A DNA stretch of 64,000 bases from Coriaria nepalensis. Taxonomy: Eukaryota > Streptophyta > Magnoliopsida > Cucurbitales > Coriariaceae. The position numbers were made by a program, and so were the translations under genes. Each line of letters opens with the position of its first letter. Within the stretch, counting starts at the first letter, position 1. The DNA lies in the NCBI GenBank assembly GCA_027186245.1, contig CP114489.1, forward strand, positions 5,897,501 to 5,961,500. The letters are read 5' to 3'. Below are positions 50,516-64,000 of this stretch, in pieces. The notes beneath the pieces were generated by a model. That model did not search any database. It saw only the letters and a list, made by a program, of their open reading frames with translations, and was not told where the DNA came from.

Positions 50516-51718
50516 ACATTAAATATATTCTCAATAATCTCATTATTAGGATATTCTTGATTTAACTCTTTAAATCATATTAAATTATATCTTATTAAAT
50601 TAGTTTTCCAAATTAATTAAAAAGTGTGTGATCAATGGTGAAAACATTACCTAAGTTTACATAATTCTATATGTGTGATCAATTATATTCTTCATCACTT
50701 TCGGTAAGAGGGTTTCATAACTATAGTGATTTTATTTGATTTTTTTATCAGATATGTTAAGTTTAAACTTATTTTAAACTAAATAGTTATTTCAATCATT
50801 TTCATGATTAATTAACTTTAACCATCATGTCATAATTGATTTATAGCCGGAACAATAAGTAATATAATTGAATTTCAATATTTCATAATTGTGGGGTAGA
50901 TGATTCCAAAGAGATATTGGAGTAAAAAAAAAGCATGAACTGCTCTGGATCTAGGGTCTTCGATCAAAAAGTCTTGTTTTAGTATCATAAGGACCTCCCA
51001 TATCGGATGAGGTGGGATACCCATAATTTGAAGGGAATGGGATGGATTAATTGGAGTCTCTCAAAAGTCATATTTTCTAAGGTTACCAGTCAAGTAGCCA
51101 CATAATTTTGTTTTCCAATGCCTGAGTATAGTGTTTTGAAGAGCCCTCAAATTTAGTTAATCCCAAATATTATGTCAATAAGGGGCGGAGGGAAGCGGCA
51201 AGAGCTGGCATCACCCACCTGCCTTCAACCTCAACTTCTAAACTCATTTAAATTAATAATTTTAAATAAATAAATATATATATACATAAGTATAATTTTT
51301 ATTCGTTCTAAATATAATATCTCTTTCCGCCATTGATGCTAACATACACCACAAAACCAAATTATCCTAATCAAACCTATTATGCTAACATGTCCCATAG
51401 ATTACGCCACACTGCAAATAAAAATGCTTCTTCATGGTTGAACAGTCTAAAAGCTTAAAGTCATATTGCCAAGGAATCAACCTTGACCTCTAAAAATGAT
51501 TTGTTAGTGTGCAGACTTATGAATCTTTGATCTATGTCTATCAAAATAAACAGGAACAAAGAGAATTCTCCTTATATTGGATCGAGCTAACACAGAATTA
51601 TTTTCACATTAATTTTTGTCTTAGAAACTGTAGTGGTGGTGCATTGGTCTTTATTGGTGAAACTTCTCGTTCAAAATATTATTTATTGTCAACAGAAAAT
51701 ACTACTACTATTTACTCC
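50516..51718. other. AT-rich spacer downstream of CRK gene C
   Basis: AT-rich DNA without genes. A frame at 51509-51733 overlaps the end of CRK gene C on the other strand and has no domain. Confidence 0.45.
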
Positions 51719-54974
<3,256 letters not shown>

Positions 54975-55181
54975 TTTCTGGGTTCAATTTTTGCTTGAGA
55001 ACCAAGAGTTCTGTTTTGGTCTTGGGTCTTTTGTTTTGGTTATTTATTATATTATATTTCTTTTCAAAGTTTGGATCATCATATGGTGAGGAAGTGGCGT
55101 GAAACAGTTTTTTATTTTTATTTCTTCCAAGGATTAGTTGAATGGTTGACTCAGTTGGGAATGAGTAAATGAAGTCAAGCA

Positions 55182-55189
55182 CACGTGGC
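55182..55189. promoter_or_regulatory. G-box/ABRE-like CACGTGGC upstream of CRK gene C
   Basis: CACGTGGC lies about 208 bp upstream of the gene C start. A TTGACT W-box core lies nearby at 55146-55151. G-box plus W-box fits stress- or immune-responsive control known for CRK genes, but function is inferred. Confidence 0.4.
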
Positions 55190-55194
55190 ACGAG

Positions 55195-56985
55195 TTATTC
55201 AATTTCCCGAGTCTTGATTGAATAACATGTTATTTCTTTCCTCTTTCCCTTAATTTTTATTTTTTGTCGTAAAATAAGAGTTAGGACAAAAGACAGGGAG
55301 ACTTGTACTAGAGTCGTCTGAGCCGTTGGAGAAGAGTCTATCATTTATAAATGCGATATGTCGTCGTTTGGGAATAGGGATAACCGATGATCCAGATCGA
55401 AGCGATATACTCTTAATAAATGCTATCGAGTTTTTGATTATTCAACGTTCTTACATCTTAACTAATTTATATCTTCTTACACAACTTAGTCGTCGGATAT
55501 TGTCTTTGGGGGAATTTCTTCAGCTCCAGAAAGCAAATATTATACGGAGAACAAATTAATGGTCAAGTTTCTAGGAAGAGGTTTTGATGTTCATAGGACT
55601 AAAAGCATACGTAAGAAGTCACTTCAAACGGCTTACAAATTATTTATTGAAATATATTTTGAAATTATTATTATTATTTTTTTTTTGGAAAAGGAAAAGA
55701 AAAGTATTTATTAAGTAATCAATCCAATAATTAAAATTTGAACTCAAGAAATGCTTCTTAATGAAGGGACCCTATAATAGATCTAATGACTTATATTGAT
55801 CATAATTAATAGAGATAACTCAGTCATCTAATATTATTTTTTTAAAAAAATTTAGAGATTTACCCTACAAAATCTTTTCGAAGTTCAAATTTCTTTAGAA
55901 AAAAAAAAGAGGTACCTAATATTAGTTTTAAAATATAGATTAGGAATTCAAATTACCTAAATTATTTATGAAGTTCGAATCTTTTGAAAAAACAATTTTT
56001 ATACTGATCAAGAATAGTACTTATGTCCTTATGAAAAAAAAAAATCATATATAGATTTATAAATACTCATGCACTTTATAATTACAACAAAACAATTTTT
56101 CGGCACTTAACTTTTCTTTTTCTCTAGTGTTTCAAGTCTTTCAAGAAAAATATTTTTTAGAAGTTTGAGGATTATATATAATATAGTTATTAGATAATTA
56201 TCATTAATAATTTATATTTTTATTATTATGATTCATTTATGTGTCACGTTTAATGCACTTGGTCTCACCTAAGCACGCACATAATCATTTTGATATTCCA
56301 CTAACATCAATGGTCATAAAAATAACCATATTATATATTTAAGAAATAAACTATATGATAGTCTATATAGATTATCAATGTTTCACTTAATTATCCTAAG
56401 ACTATGAAGATAGTTTGCTAACATTTTGTATAAAGATAGTTCACATAAGAAATATGTCATATCAGGTTAATATGTGAGTGGCTTGACACGCACATCCTTT
56501 CACTATCTTGATAATTCTACGACAACGAACAATTAAGATCTTAGGCGTTAAACCTCTTGAATCTTATCTAGTATGATACCTAATATGGTTTCAAGTGCAT
56601 AACCTAATATCTTAAAATTTATCATAATATATAATCAATTGATAAAACAAATAATATTATTTTTAACAAAATAATAAACATGATTGATAAATGTCTTCAT
56701 TACATAAAAAATTAAACAAAGCTAATATTCATAACAAAAAGATCATCTAAAAAAATATATATACACATCGGATTTAACCTGATTAGCAAAAGACATATAC
56801 TTTCAAGGACATGGTGCGTTGTGGGTCCACATAGATTTCCAATATCTATTTCGAGTTAAGGCATGTCGTTATGAGGGACATGTGAAAGTATAACATATGT
56901 TAAGTCAATTAGTTTTAACTCAATAACGTCAAATACATATGAGAGTCAATCTTGACCTTTATAAGTTATCGAGGAAATTGAATAA
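55195..56985. other. AT-rich spacer
   Basis: No gene. A frame at 55326-55559 has no recognisable domain. The region from 56380 onward looks repeat-derived but could not be matched to a family. Confidence 0.4.
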
Positions 56986-56989
56986 AACG

Positions 56990-59230
56990 TATTCAAATGT
57001 GGATATTATATATCGTATTGTTCTTATGTTGAAAACAACATTTGAATGTATTAATTGTATGACATACTTGGTAGATTCTCATATCTTAGAATTTACACTT
57101 GGAACCATGATAGTGATCATACTCGGTGAGATCTATGGTAGCTTAATATATAAGATCAAAATTGTTCATAGTCATAGGATTGTCATGATGAGATACTATT
57201 AAATGTGTTATAATCTTCGAGAGAAGAATGACGGTCCCATGTTCATCGGTATTTGAGAATAGAAGGACATGCATGTAGGGCATTACTAGAGACCTAATCA
57301 TTGAGCGTGATCACTTGACAAATGTCATTGGTAATTATATTTACTATTAATGAGATTTGTCATGTAACTATTGTACCTGTGATTCTCATACCTGAGATCA
57401 ACATAGTACTTACGTACGAGATATCATGCTTTGATATAATTCAACTAAATGTGTATATCCATCAAGCCAATTGATTTTGGAATTGATGAGGCAAATACTT
57501 TATGTGATACTATCTTTGTAAAGATATTTAGCAAGACATTATTTATTAACATTAATGAAAGTAATTTGTTATTTATCATGTTTATTAATTTTGTTGGAAT
57601 TAATATTATATGTTCCATGAATGCATATCAAGATAAATTCCAGTATATTGAGTTATGCACTCTAGAAACCATAATAGAGATCATGCTAGTAGAGACTCGA
57701 GTTGCTAAAAGCTCTAAAGATACAAATAGTTTGTTGTTGTAGGATCTTGAAAATGGACATTGATTGATCCGGATAGAAGAATGTAGTTCATCTCCTAATT
57801 GTTAAGATGTCCGATCTCACAACCATTGGTGTTAGTGAAACACCATACTGATTACGTGGGTGCTTAGTAAAGACTAAGGATGTTGAACGTGACACTTAGA
57901 TAATTCTCAATGGTAATTAATACTGACTATTAATGATAATTATCTAGTGACTATTTTAAATGTGATTCTCAGACCTGAGACACCATGGTTCCTTAAGTAC
58001 AAAGCTTCATGCTTTGATGTCATTCCAATTAGCCCTAACTATAAGTAAACACAGAGTGAACCGTTGAGCATGAAGTGTTGTGCAAGAAGGTTGTGAGTGG
58101 TCAAGAGGGAATCCATTACTTCTATGTTTGGAAAAAGCTCTTATGAATTATATACTTCATTGAACAAAGAATCTCCGTAGAGTAGTATGGTATGAAGGAG
58201 TTTCTGTAAATCCATTGTCCTTATTCAATAAACATATAATGGTTCATATGATTTGTCTATTAGGGTTTTAACAGTTAAACTATGTAGATATTGGCAAGAT
58301 GGAAAGATTGTTATTGTAACTATACTATAGTCACAACAAGTTCTTTTGAAAGATGGTACTTCTCCTCTCCTGAGTTTTCTTGACACTTTGCTAGAAGTCA
58401 ATCTTGACTTCGAGGTTTAAAGTTATTTAATCATGAAATGATTAAGTTAATTGTTTAATTTACATGGCTGTTTTAAATTAAACGAATTTAATTTAGAAAT
58501 AAATAAAATCATTAAGTGTTTATGAAATCCTCCGACTAGCATGATATAGAATCTAATCGGTCACACACAAAGGGTTCATAGTAAACCAGTTAAATTTTCA
58601 TTGGAGAAAAAGGAAAAACGAACCAAAACCCTTTTAAGGGTAAAATGGTAATTTGACTTATAGTTTCACTATAAGGGTAGACTAGTAATTATTAACTTGT
58701 TAATTAAATGTTATATAGCTCTGCTAGTATATCTAAGTGTGACATGAATTTATTTAGAAATTAATTAGTTCCATATGAACTTTTATTTAATTATAAAAGT
58801 GTTTTAAATATTCGTATTAATAATCGGACATTAAAGGGTTAATATGCTGAATTATTGATTGAAATTCCATAGGCCAAATTAATTAAATGGTTGATTAAAA
58901 TATATATGAGTATGACTCATATAGTGGCCAGAAATCTTTATTGGCTTGGAGCCATTTAATTCTTGTAATGTGATTAGAAGTTTAAGTGATAAGAAAACCT
59001 AATGTGATAAGAAAATCTTAGACCAAATGGTGCCTTATAAAAAACATCATAGGTTGGCCGAATTTGACAAGCGACACACCCCTTGTTGGGTGAAATTCAT
59101 AGTAAAGAAAAGAGTCTTTTCCCTTCAATTTCCCCAAACTTATTGTTTTATGAGTTGAAACCTTAAGTAGAAATTTAGCTATGCAGAATGAATCGTATGG
59201 ACTACGGTTAGAGGACGAACATGTGGGCGC
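56990..59230 (+). mobile_element. Copia LTR-like repeat, second copy, with internal duplication
   Basis: Shares ordered landmarks with 34290-36500 (see that entry). Within it, a module of about 450 bp appears twice: 56990-57440 and 57560-58020, each with an ATAGTGATCAT/ATAGAGATCAT element, AATGATTAATGA-like text, GTGATTCTCA(T/G)ACCTGAGA and ATCATGCTTTGAT(A/G)T. It precedes the copia pol relic in the same orientation and so is probably its 5' LTR. Boundaries are approximate. Confidence 0.5.
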
Positions 59231-59379
59231 CTCCCATCTCATCAAAGAAGTTTCTTGACTACCTGAAGAGAATGGTATGATCTCACAGTGGATTTCTCCC
59301 AGAACGCCACAGTTGAATGACGCCTCTGCTTAAATAATTAATAGGATACCTTCAAAGTTTGTTTTTTTTTTATACCATA

Positions 59380-61275
59380 TGAGATATGGAAAAGCTGAAG
59401 AGCAAGCTTTAACCATATTCACGTATGGGGCTGCCATGCTTATGTCAAGAAGCAAGAAGCAGAGAAGCTGGAGGCATGATCCAAGAAATGTTATTCTTTT
59501 ACGTATCTAAAGGAAACTTTGGTATACTATTTCTATCATCCCACTGAGAAGAAAGTGTTTTTTGCCAAATACACCATCTTCTTAGAGAATGAATTCCTTT
59601 CTAAAAGGAATAGTGAGAGCAATATTGAACTTAATGAAGTTAAGAATAGACAAAATGGCATTTCGAATGATGATCTTGTTACCCCACAGCTTTTGGCTGA
59701 GGTAGCTCTTAAAGAGGACATTGTGATACCTTGGAGTACATAAAGGTTTCATAAATCTACTAAAGTACCTAGTGGGCTAGAGCATTTTGGATATCTCGTA
59801 GAAAATCCTAGTAATTGGCTAATTATAAATGATGACCCAACAACTTATTCTGAGGTAATTAATAGCTCGAATTCCGAGATATAGAGATAGAAGCCATGAG
59901 ATCCTAAATGAATTCCATGTATGCCAACCAAGTATGAGACTTAGTAGATGTATCTGAAGGAATAGTTCAATAGGATATAAGTGAGTTTTCAAGAAGAAAA
60001 CTGGGGTAAATGGAAAGATTATTACATATACGACTAGATTGGTTACAAAGGGTTATACACAAAGAAAAGGAATCGATTATGGAGAAACCTTCTCGCCCGT
60101 AGCAATGACTAAATCCATTTGGATATTGCTTGCCATTGCAGCAAACCATGATTATGAAACCTAAAAAATGGACGTAAAAACAACATTCCTAAATGGCTAT
60201 CTCGAGGAGGATGTGTATATGATACAACCCGAGGGCTTCATTGACAAGAAAAATACCAAGAAGTTGTGTAACTTGCAAAGGTCTATATATGGCCTTCAAC
60301 AAACATCTCGGAGTTGAAACATTTATTTCGTTGAAATGATCAAATCGTTTGACTTTATTAAGAATGAAGATGATTCATATGTATACAAGAAAGTTAGTAG
60401 GAGCACTATTGCTTTAATAATTCTATACGTGGATGAAAAAGTGCTAAAGATAGATATATAGTGACAGATTAAAAAAGATGTTAGGCTTAAGCCAATTGAC
60501 ATACATAGACAAAGTGCTAAAGATGTTTTGCATGGAAGATTCCAAGAGAACACTCCTGCTAATGAGTCATGAAATCTACCTCTCCAAAAATATGTCTCCC
60601 AAGACATAATCAGAGAGAGATAAGATTAGTGAAATCCCTTATGCTTCAACAATAGCATACATTATGTATGCTATGTTATGTACGAGACCGAATATTGTTT
60701 ATGCTCTAAGTGTTACGAGTAGGTTTCAAGACAATCTAAGTCAAAAGCATTTAGATTGTTGTCAAGAGTATTCTTAAGTACTTGAGAAGGACTAAAGATA
60801 TATTATTGGTTTATGAAGGTTCTAATTTGGAAATTGAGAGTTTCACGGACTCTAGTTTCCAGTCAAATGTATTAATGATAATAAATTGATTTCAGGATTT
60901 GTATTCACACTAAGTTATAGAGTGGTCAGTTGGAAGAGTTCCAAAGAGGAAATGAACATAGATTCTACCACTAAAACCGAATATATTACAGCTTTAAGAG
61001 CAACAAAAGAGGTGATTTAGTAGAAAACGTTCATAGCTGAACTTGGTGTGGTTTCGAGCATCATTGATCCCGTAGTAGTGTATTATGATAACAATGGTGC
61101 GACAACACAAGCAAATGAACTTAGGTCTCATCCAAACACATGTTGTGCATTATCATCTCATTAAAGAGATTGTTTAAAGAGGAGACATCAACATAATATG
61201 GGTCAACACATATTATAACACAGTAGATCCATTCACTAAGGCGCTTTTCCATTCAGCAGAGTGCTCGACTAAGAA
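59380..61275 (+). mobile_element. Ty1/copia pol relic (integrase end, RT, RNase H)
   Basis: Decayed but colinear. Integrase C-terminus: FNHIHVWGCHAYVKK, YYFYHPTEKKVFFAKYTIFL, ENEFLSKRN. RT: TTYSEV, then in shifting frames [37 protein letters not shown] and IALIILYVDE (the YVDD catalytic pair altered). RNase H from 60830: KEEMNIDSTTKTEYI, ELGVV, VYYDNNGATTQ. At least ten stops or shifts. A second, closely similar RNase H fragment sits at 17.7 kb, so the family is repeated in this window. Confidence 0.82.
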
Positions 61276-61955
61276 ATCGGTCAATACTTATCCTTTAACC
61301 AATTTTTGTAGTATGTATGTATACTGAATTTGGCTAATGCGATGACCCATTTGCCTAAGCATCCTTTAATGACTGGACAAGACAAGAGATACTTCACAAG
61401 CTCACTCCATGCTATGACCAAAACTTGCACATTCAACATGTAGTGCTTAAGTTTCATGACGGCGAAGTGCATAGCCAGACACAATAGTTTAATTGAATTC
61501 TATCAAACCTCTGTGGGAGTTAATACTCAGCTTAGATTGTAAATGTTCTGCTCGCATCCATCATTGTTTTCTTGAGCGAGGAGGCAACTAACTGACAAGG
61601 AGTTGCTGAAACATACTGTAACATTGGTCGGCCTCTCACAATGGGAGCGAGTACTGACTTGGCCAGGTATTGCTTTATGCTGCAAATGCTTCCTAATGGT
61701 TGGGCAGGGAGATGAACTCATATGCTTGCTTTAATTTGAGCAAAGGACTAAACACCTTAGTCTTCCAAGCCAAATTCGTTATGAATCTTCTTAAAAAGTT
61801 GATTTGGTTGAAGAAATGTTGGAGTTCCCTCTTGTCTTTAGGCGGGTGGCCTTTTATTGTGGCTTTGGTCTTTTGATGGTTGACCTATATACCTCTCTAT
61901 TGGATTAGAAACCTAAAAAAAAAATTACAGTTGGACATATTTAGACATTTTTTAT
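61276..61955. other. Repeat-like spacer
   Basis: Minus-strand frames at 61281-61484 and 61527-61721 have no recognisable domain. Probably transposon-derived, by position only. Confidence 0.35.
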
Positions 61956-61959
61956 AGGA

Positions 61960-62255
61960 ACTAATTAGATCATGGAAAATAGCATTTTTCATCTTTTAAT
62001 AGGTGGCCTTGACATTTTTCAATCCGAATGGCATAACTACCCATTCGAATACTCATTTCATGCTAGGGCATCTAAATGGAGGCCTATAGACATCTTCCTT
62101 GGCTATAAATATTTGGTTGTACCCAGATTGGCCGTCTATGAATGAAAAGATTTCATGCCTGACTGCCTCATCCACTAATAAATCGGCTACTGGCATTAGA
62201 CATTCATCCTTTGGTGTTGCTAGATTCAAGTTTCAAAAGTCTATGCATAACGAAT
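61960..62255 (-). mobile_element. Ty3/gypsy reverse transcriptase relic (Tat-like), second copy
   Basis: Minus strand: SLCIDF, LATPKDECLMPVADLLVDEA, HEIFSFIDGQSGYNQIFIAK, EDVYRPPFRCP and FEWVVMPFGLKN. This covers the RT fingers-palm part of Tat-like gypsy elements, with the D of the FMDG/SFIDG motif present and the YVDD region lost. Stops and a shift break it. Confidence 0.8.
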
Positions 62256-62289
62256 AAAATGACGAATGATAAGTTATATGTGGACGGTG

Positions 62290-62490
62290 GGGGTTTCGAG
62301 TACCACAAATGGGTGAATCACATAAGCAGAGTGCCTATAATGCTATACAACATTCATTGAAGGATTGCTTCAAGGTTTTAGGTAGAGAAAGTGGCATCGC
62401 ATTTGCTTAATTTGCTTCAAGGGGTGGTTTTGAAGGTTATTGCTATGTGATTTTGGCCTTGGACGAACTTTCTATTTATAGGCACATAAT
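62290..62490 (-). mobile_element. LTR-like block, third copy, joined to gypsy RT
   Basis: On the minus strand: TATAAATAGAAAG (62480-62468), GCAATCCTTCAATGAATG, GTGATTCACCCATTTGTGG and CCCCCACCGTCCACAT, matching in order the blocks at 32.2-32.4 kb and 32.8-33.0 kb. The RT relic begins about 35 bp after this edge, so sequence between LTR and RT has been deleted. Confidence 0.55.
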
Positions 62491-62740
62491 AAATTTACAA
62501 CTAAGCAACTTGAATTTTCTATAAAAAAGCCTTTTCGGTTCATATTTTGTCATTCGGTCCTTTAAGAGTTGCTTCATTAGTTCTAGTTCTAGTTCATCAT
62601 GAAATCTAGACTCTTTAGTTTCTCTATGAGTTCATTCATCAAATGAAAATTTTCCTCAACGAGTATTCCCTTGGTTAAGTTCATATGAAACAACACCTTC
62701 GAAGGGTCCAACCTCTCAAACCTATCATAATGCTTTTCGT

Positions 62741-62790
62741 ATAATCTCATCTAGGCTATCTATAATCTCATCTAGGATATCTATAATCTC
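62741..62790 (+). repeat. 21-bp tandem repeat (ATAATCTCATCTAGG...), about 2.4 copies
   Basis: Units start at 62741, 62762 and 62783; the first two differ at one position, and the third is cut after eight bases. Confidence 0.8.
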
Positions 62791-64000
62791 CTCAACATGT
62801 ATCTTTTTGTATTGCCTTTGAAGCACGTCTGACATGGACACAATCATAATGTTTCACACCACGTCATCTTGGAACAACCCTTTGTCCCAAGCAGCTTTTT
62901 CCTCCGTACTAGCTCCCTCTTTAGGAGTAGTCATAATCCTTTGGGTAAGAACTTCTGAAAGTTTTAGATGATTGAAAACTATCCTCAATTACCTAAGCCA
63001 ATATCTATAGTTAGTCCCTAATAACTTATTTTGTTCCAAAATTGAATGTAACAAACTATTCGTTAGTTATGTTATTTAAAAGAACAAATAAAAATATGCA
63101 TAACTATTTCAGTAGATTACATCAATCAAACCAAAAATTAAGAGATTGTTTTAATTCTTGATTCGTTTCCCACTATTTTATTGCAATTCACTTTTTCCCT
63201 TTTAAGTAAACTAGGAAAAACTTATTTTTCTTAGTGGGTTAAGTACACATATATTATGTATTAAGGTTCCACATGTTCACAACCAACCCAATACACATAT
63301 AACGTAAGAAAATACTTTTCGTAGTTACATCTCATGCAACTCCTTTATTGTCTCTAGTAAAACATGATCTCATGTATCCGTAGCAAACTATATCTTACTA
63401 GTTATGTTTAATCCAAAACATTATTTGTTATATAACAAGCACTCAATACTAGTATCTCCTACGTGTCTCTAGCTGGATCTAACAGGAATGTTGCGATCAC
63501 AAAACATCATATGCTTTCATTACAACTATTGCAATATGTTAAATTATTAACCTATATGTATCTATAGTCGATTAAATTTTAATGTTAATATAGACTTAGT
63601 AGTAATACTTTGGAAGGCCTCATATAAGACTTTCTTATATGATTTACAAGCTTAATATTATCAAAGAGGGGATTTAATATTATTCAATCTCATCAAAATG
63701 CAAGTACGATTCTAATTCCTTTCATTGTAATGAGAATATACGTATGCATCTTCACATTCAACACTTTGACTAAAAAAAACCTGTTAATCGTGAAAATACA
63801 ACCTTATGTTTATGAGTGAATTCAACCTTATTTAAATCCAATTCAAAAGATTTTATTTATTAACTCTTAATCAATTAAATAGTATTTTTGAATTATTTGA
63901 TTAAATTAGTGTATCCTACTAATATGGATGTATATACATACGTATGTTCTTAAAACTTGAAGTGCATATATATTTTCATTAATTTTCCATAGAAAGCTCA
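62791..64000. other. AT-rich DNA, no gene seen
   Basis: Neither strand shows a supported coding region. Text near 63250-63500 resembles retrotransposon LTR sequence but no family match could be made. Confidence 0.4.

Noticed and set aside
55326..55559. 77-codon open frame on +
   Set aside because: No splice-supported context, promoter or domain; only an ordinary chance-length frame.

Overview
This is nuclear DNA of a flowering plant, a eudicot by gene content. The genes have introns with GT..AG borders, the spacers are AT-rich, and plant-only families are present: cysteine-rich receptor-like kinases (CRKs), a malectin-like/LRR receptor protein, an ATK-type kinesin-14 and a CXXS thioredoxin. 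Relics of Ty1/copia, Ty3/gypsy, LINE and Mutator-type elements fill much of the rest. I cannot name the species. No rRNA, tRNA or CRISPR array was seen.

Layout. 0.1-3.2 kb: 3' half of a kinesin-14 gene, then an atypical thioredoxin (CXXS1), both on +, then a broken 3' fragment of a TauE/SafE-type gene on -. 4-7.8 kb: degenerate repeats and one small candidate secreted-peptide gene (-). 8-11.2 kb: CRK gene A (+). 12-21 kb: two unrelated gene fragments side by side (alpha/beta-hydrolase-like and bHLH121-like), then transposon debris (duplicated gypsy integrase, LINE RNase H, copia RNase H). 22-24.5 kb: malectin-like/LRR protein without a kinase domain (+). 24.6-27.2 kb: a MULE-type gene relic (DUF1985 plus Ulp1 peptidase, -), next to a strong foldback. 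28.7-30.3 kb: an unrecognised five-exon gene for a 191-residue protein with one C-terminal membrane segment (-). 31.6-36.6 kb: three LTR-like blocks and a coiled-coil transposon ORF. 38.5-41.2 kb: CRK gene B (+). 42-50.5 kb: nested transposons, including a chromodomain gypsy relic, a LINE split by a TIR element that carries part of a 3-ketoacyl-CoA synthase gene, and a gypsy protease/RT relic with an internal duplication. 51.7-55 kb: CRK gene C (-). 57-64 kb: a copia element relic with long LTR-like flanks, another gypsy RT and LTR piece, and AT-rich sequence.

The three CRK genes have the same seven-exon layout: exon 1 carries both DUF26 domains, exon 2 the membrane helix, exons 3-7 the kinase. 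Several exon lengths are identical, so they look like a dispersed tandem cluster separated by later transposon insertions. With the malectin/LRR gene they make this a cell-surface receptor neighbourhood. All three CRKs keep the catalytic residues expected of an active kinase. The malectin/LRR protein lacks one and may be a GPI-anchored or soluble receptor-like form.

The items most worth a second look are the kinase-less malectin/LRR protein, the TIR element with a captured KCS fragment nested in a LINE, the hydrolase/bHLH fragment pair, the small secreted-peptide candidate with its own TATA box, and the perfect 21-bp foldback at 27.4 kb.
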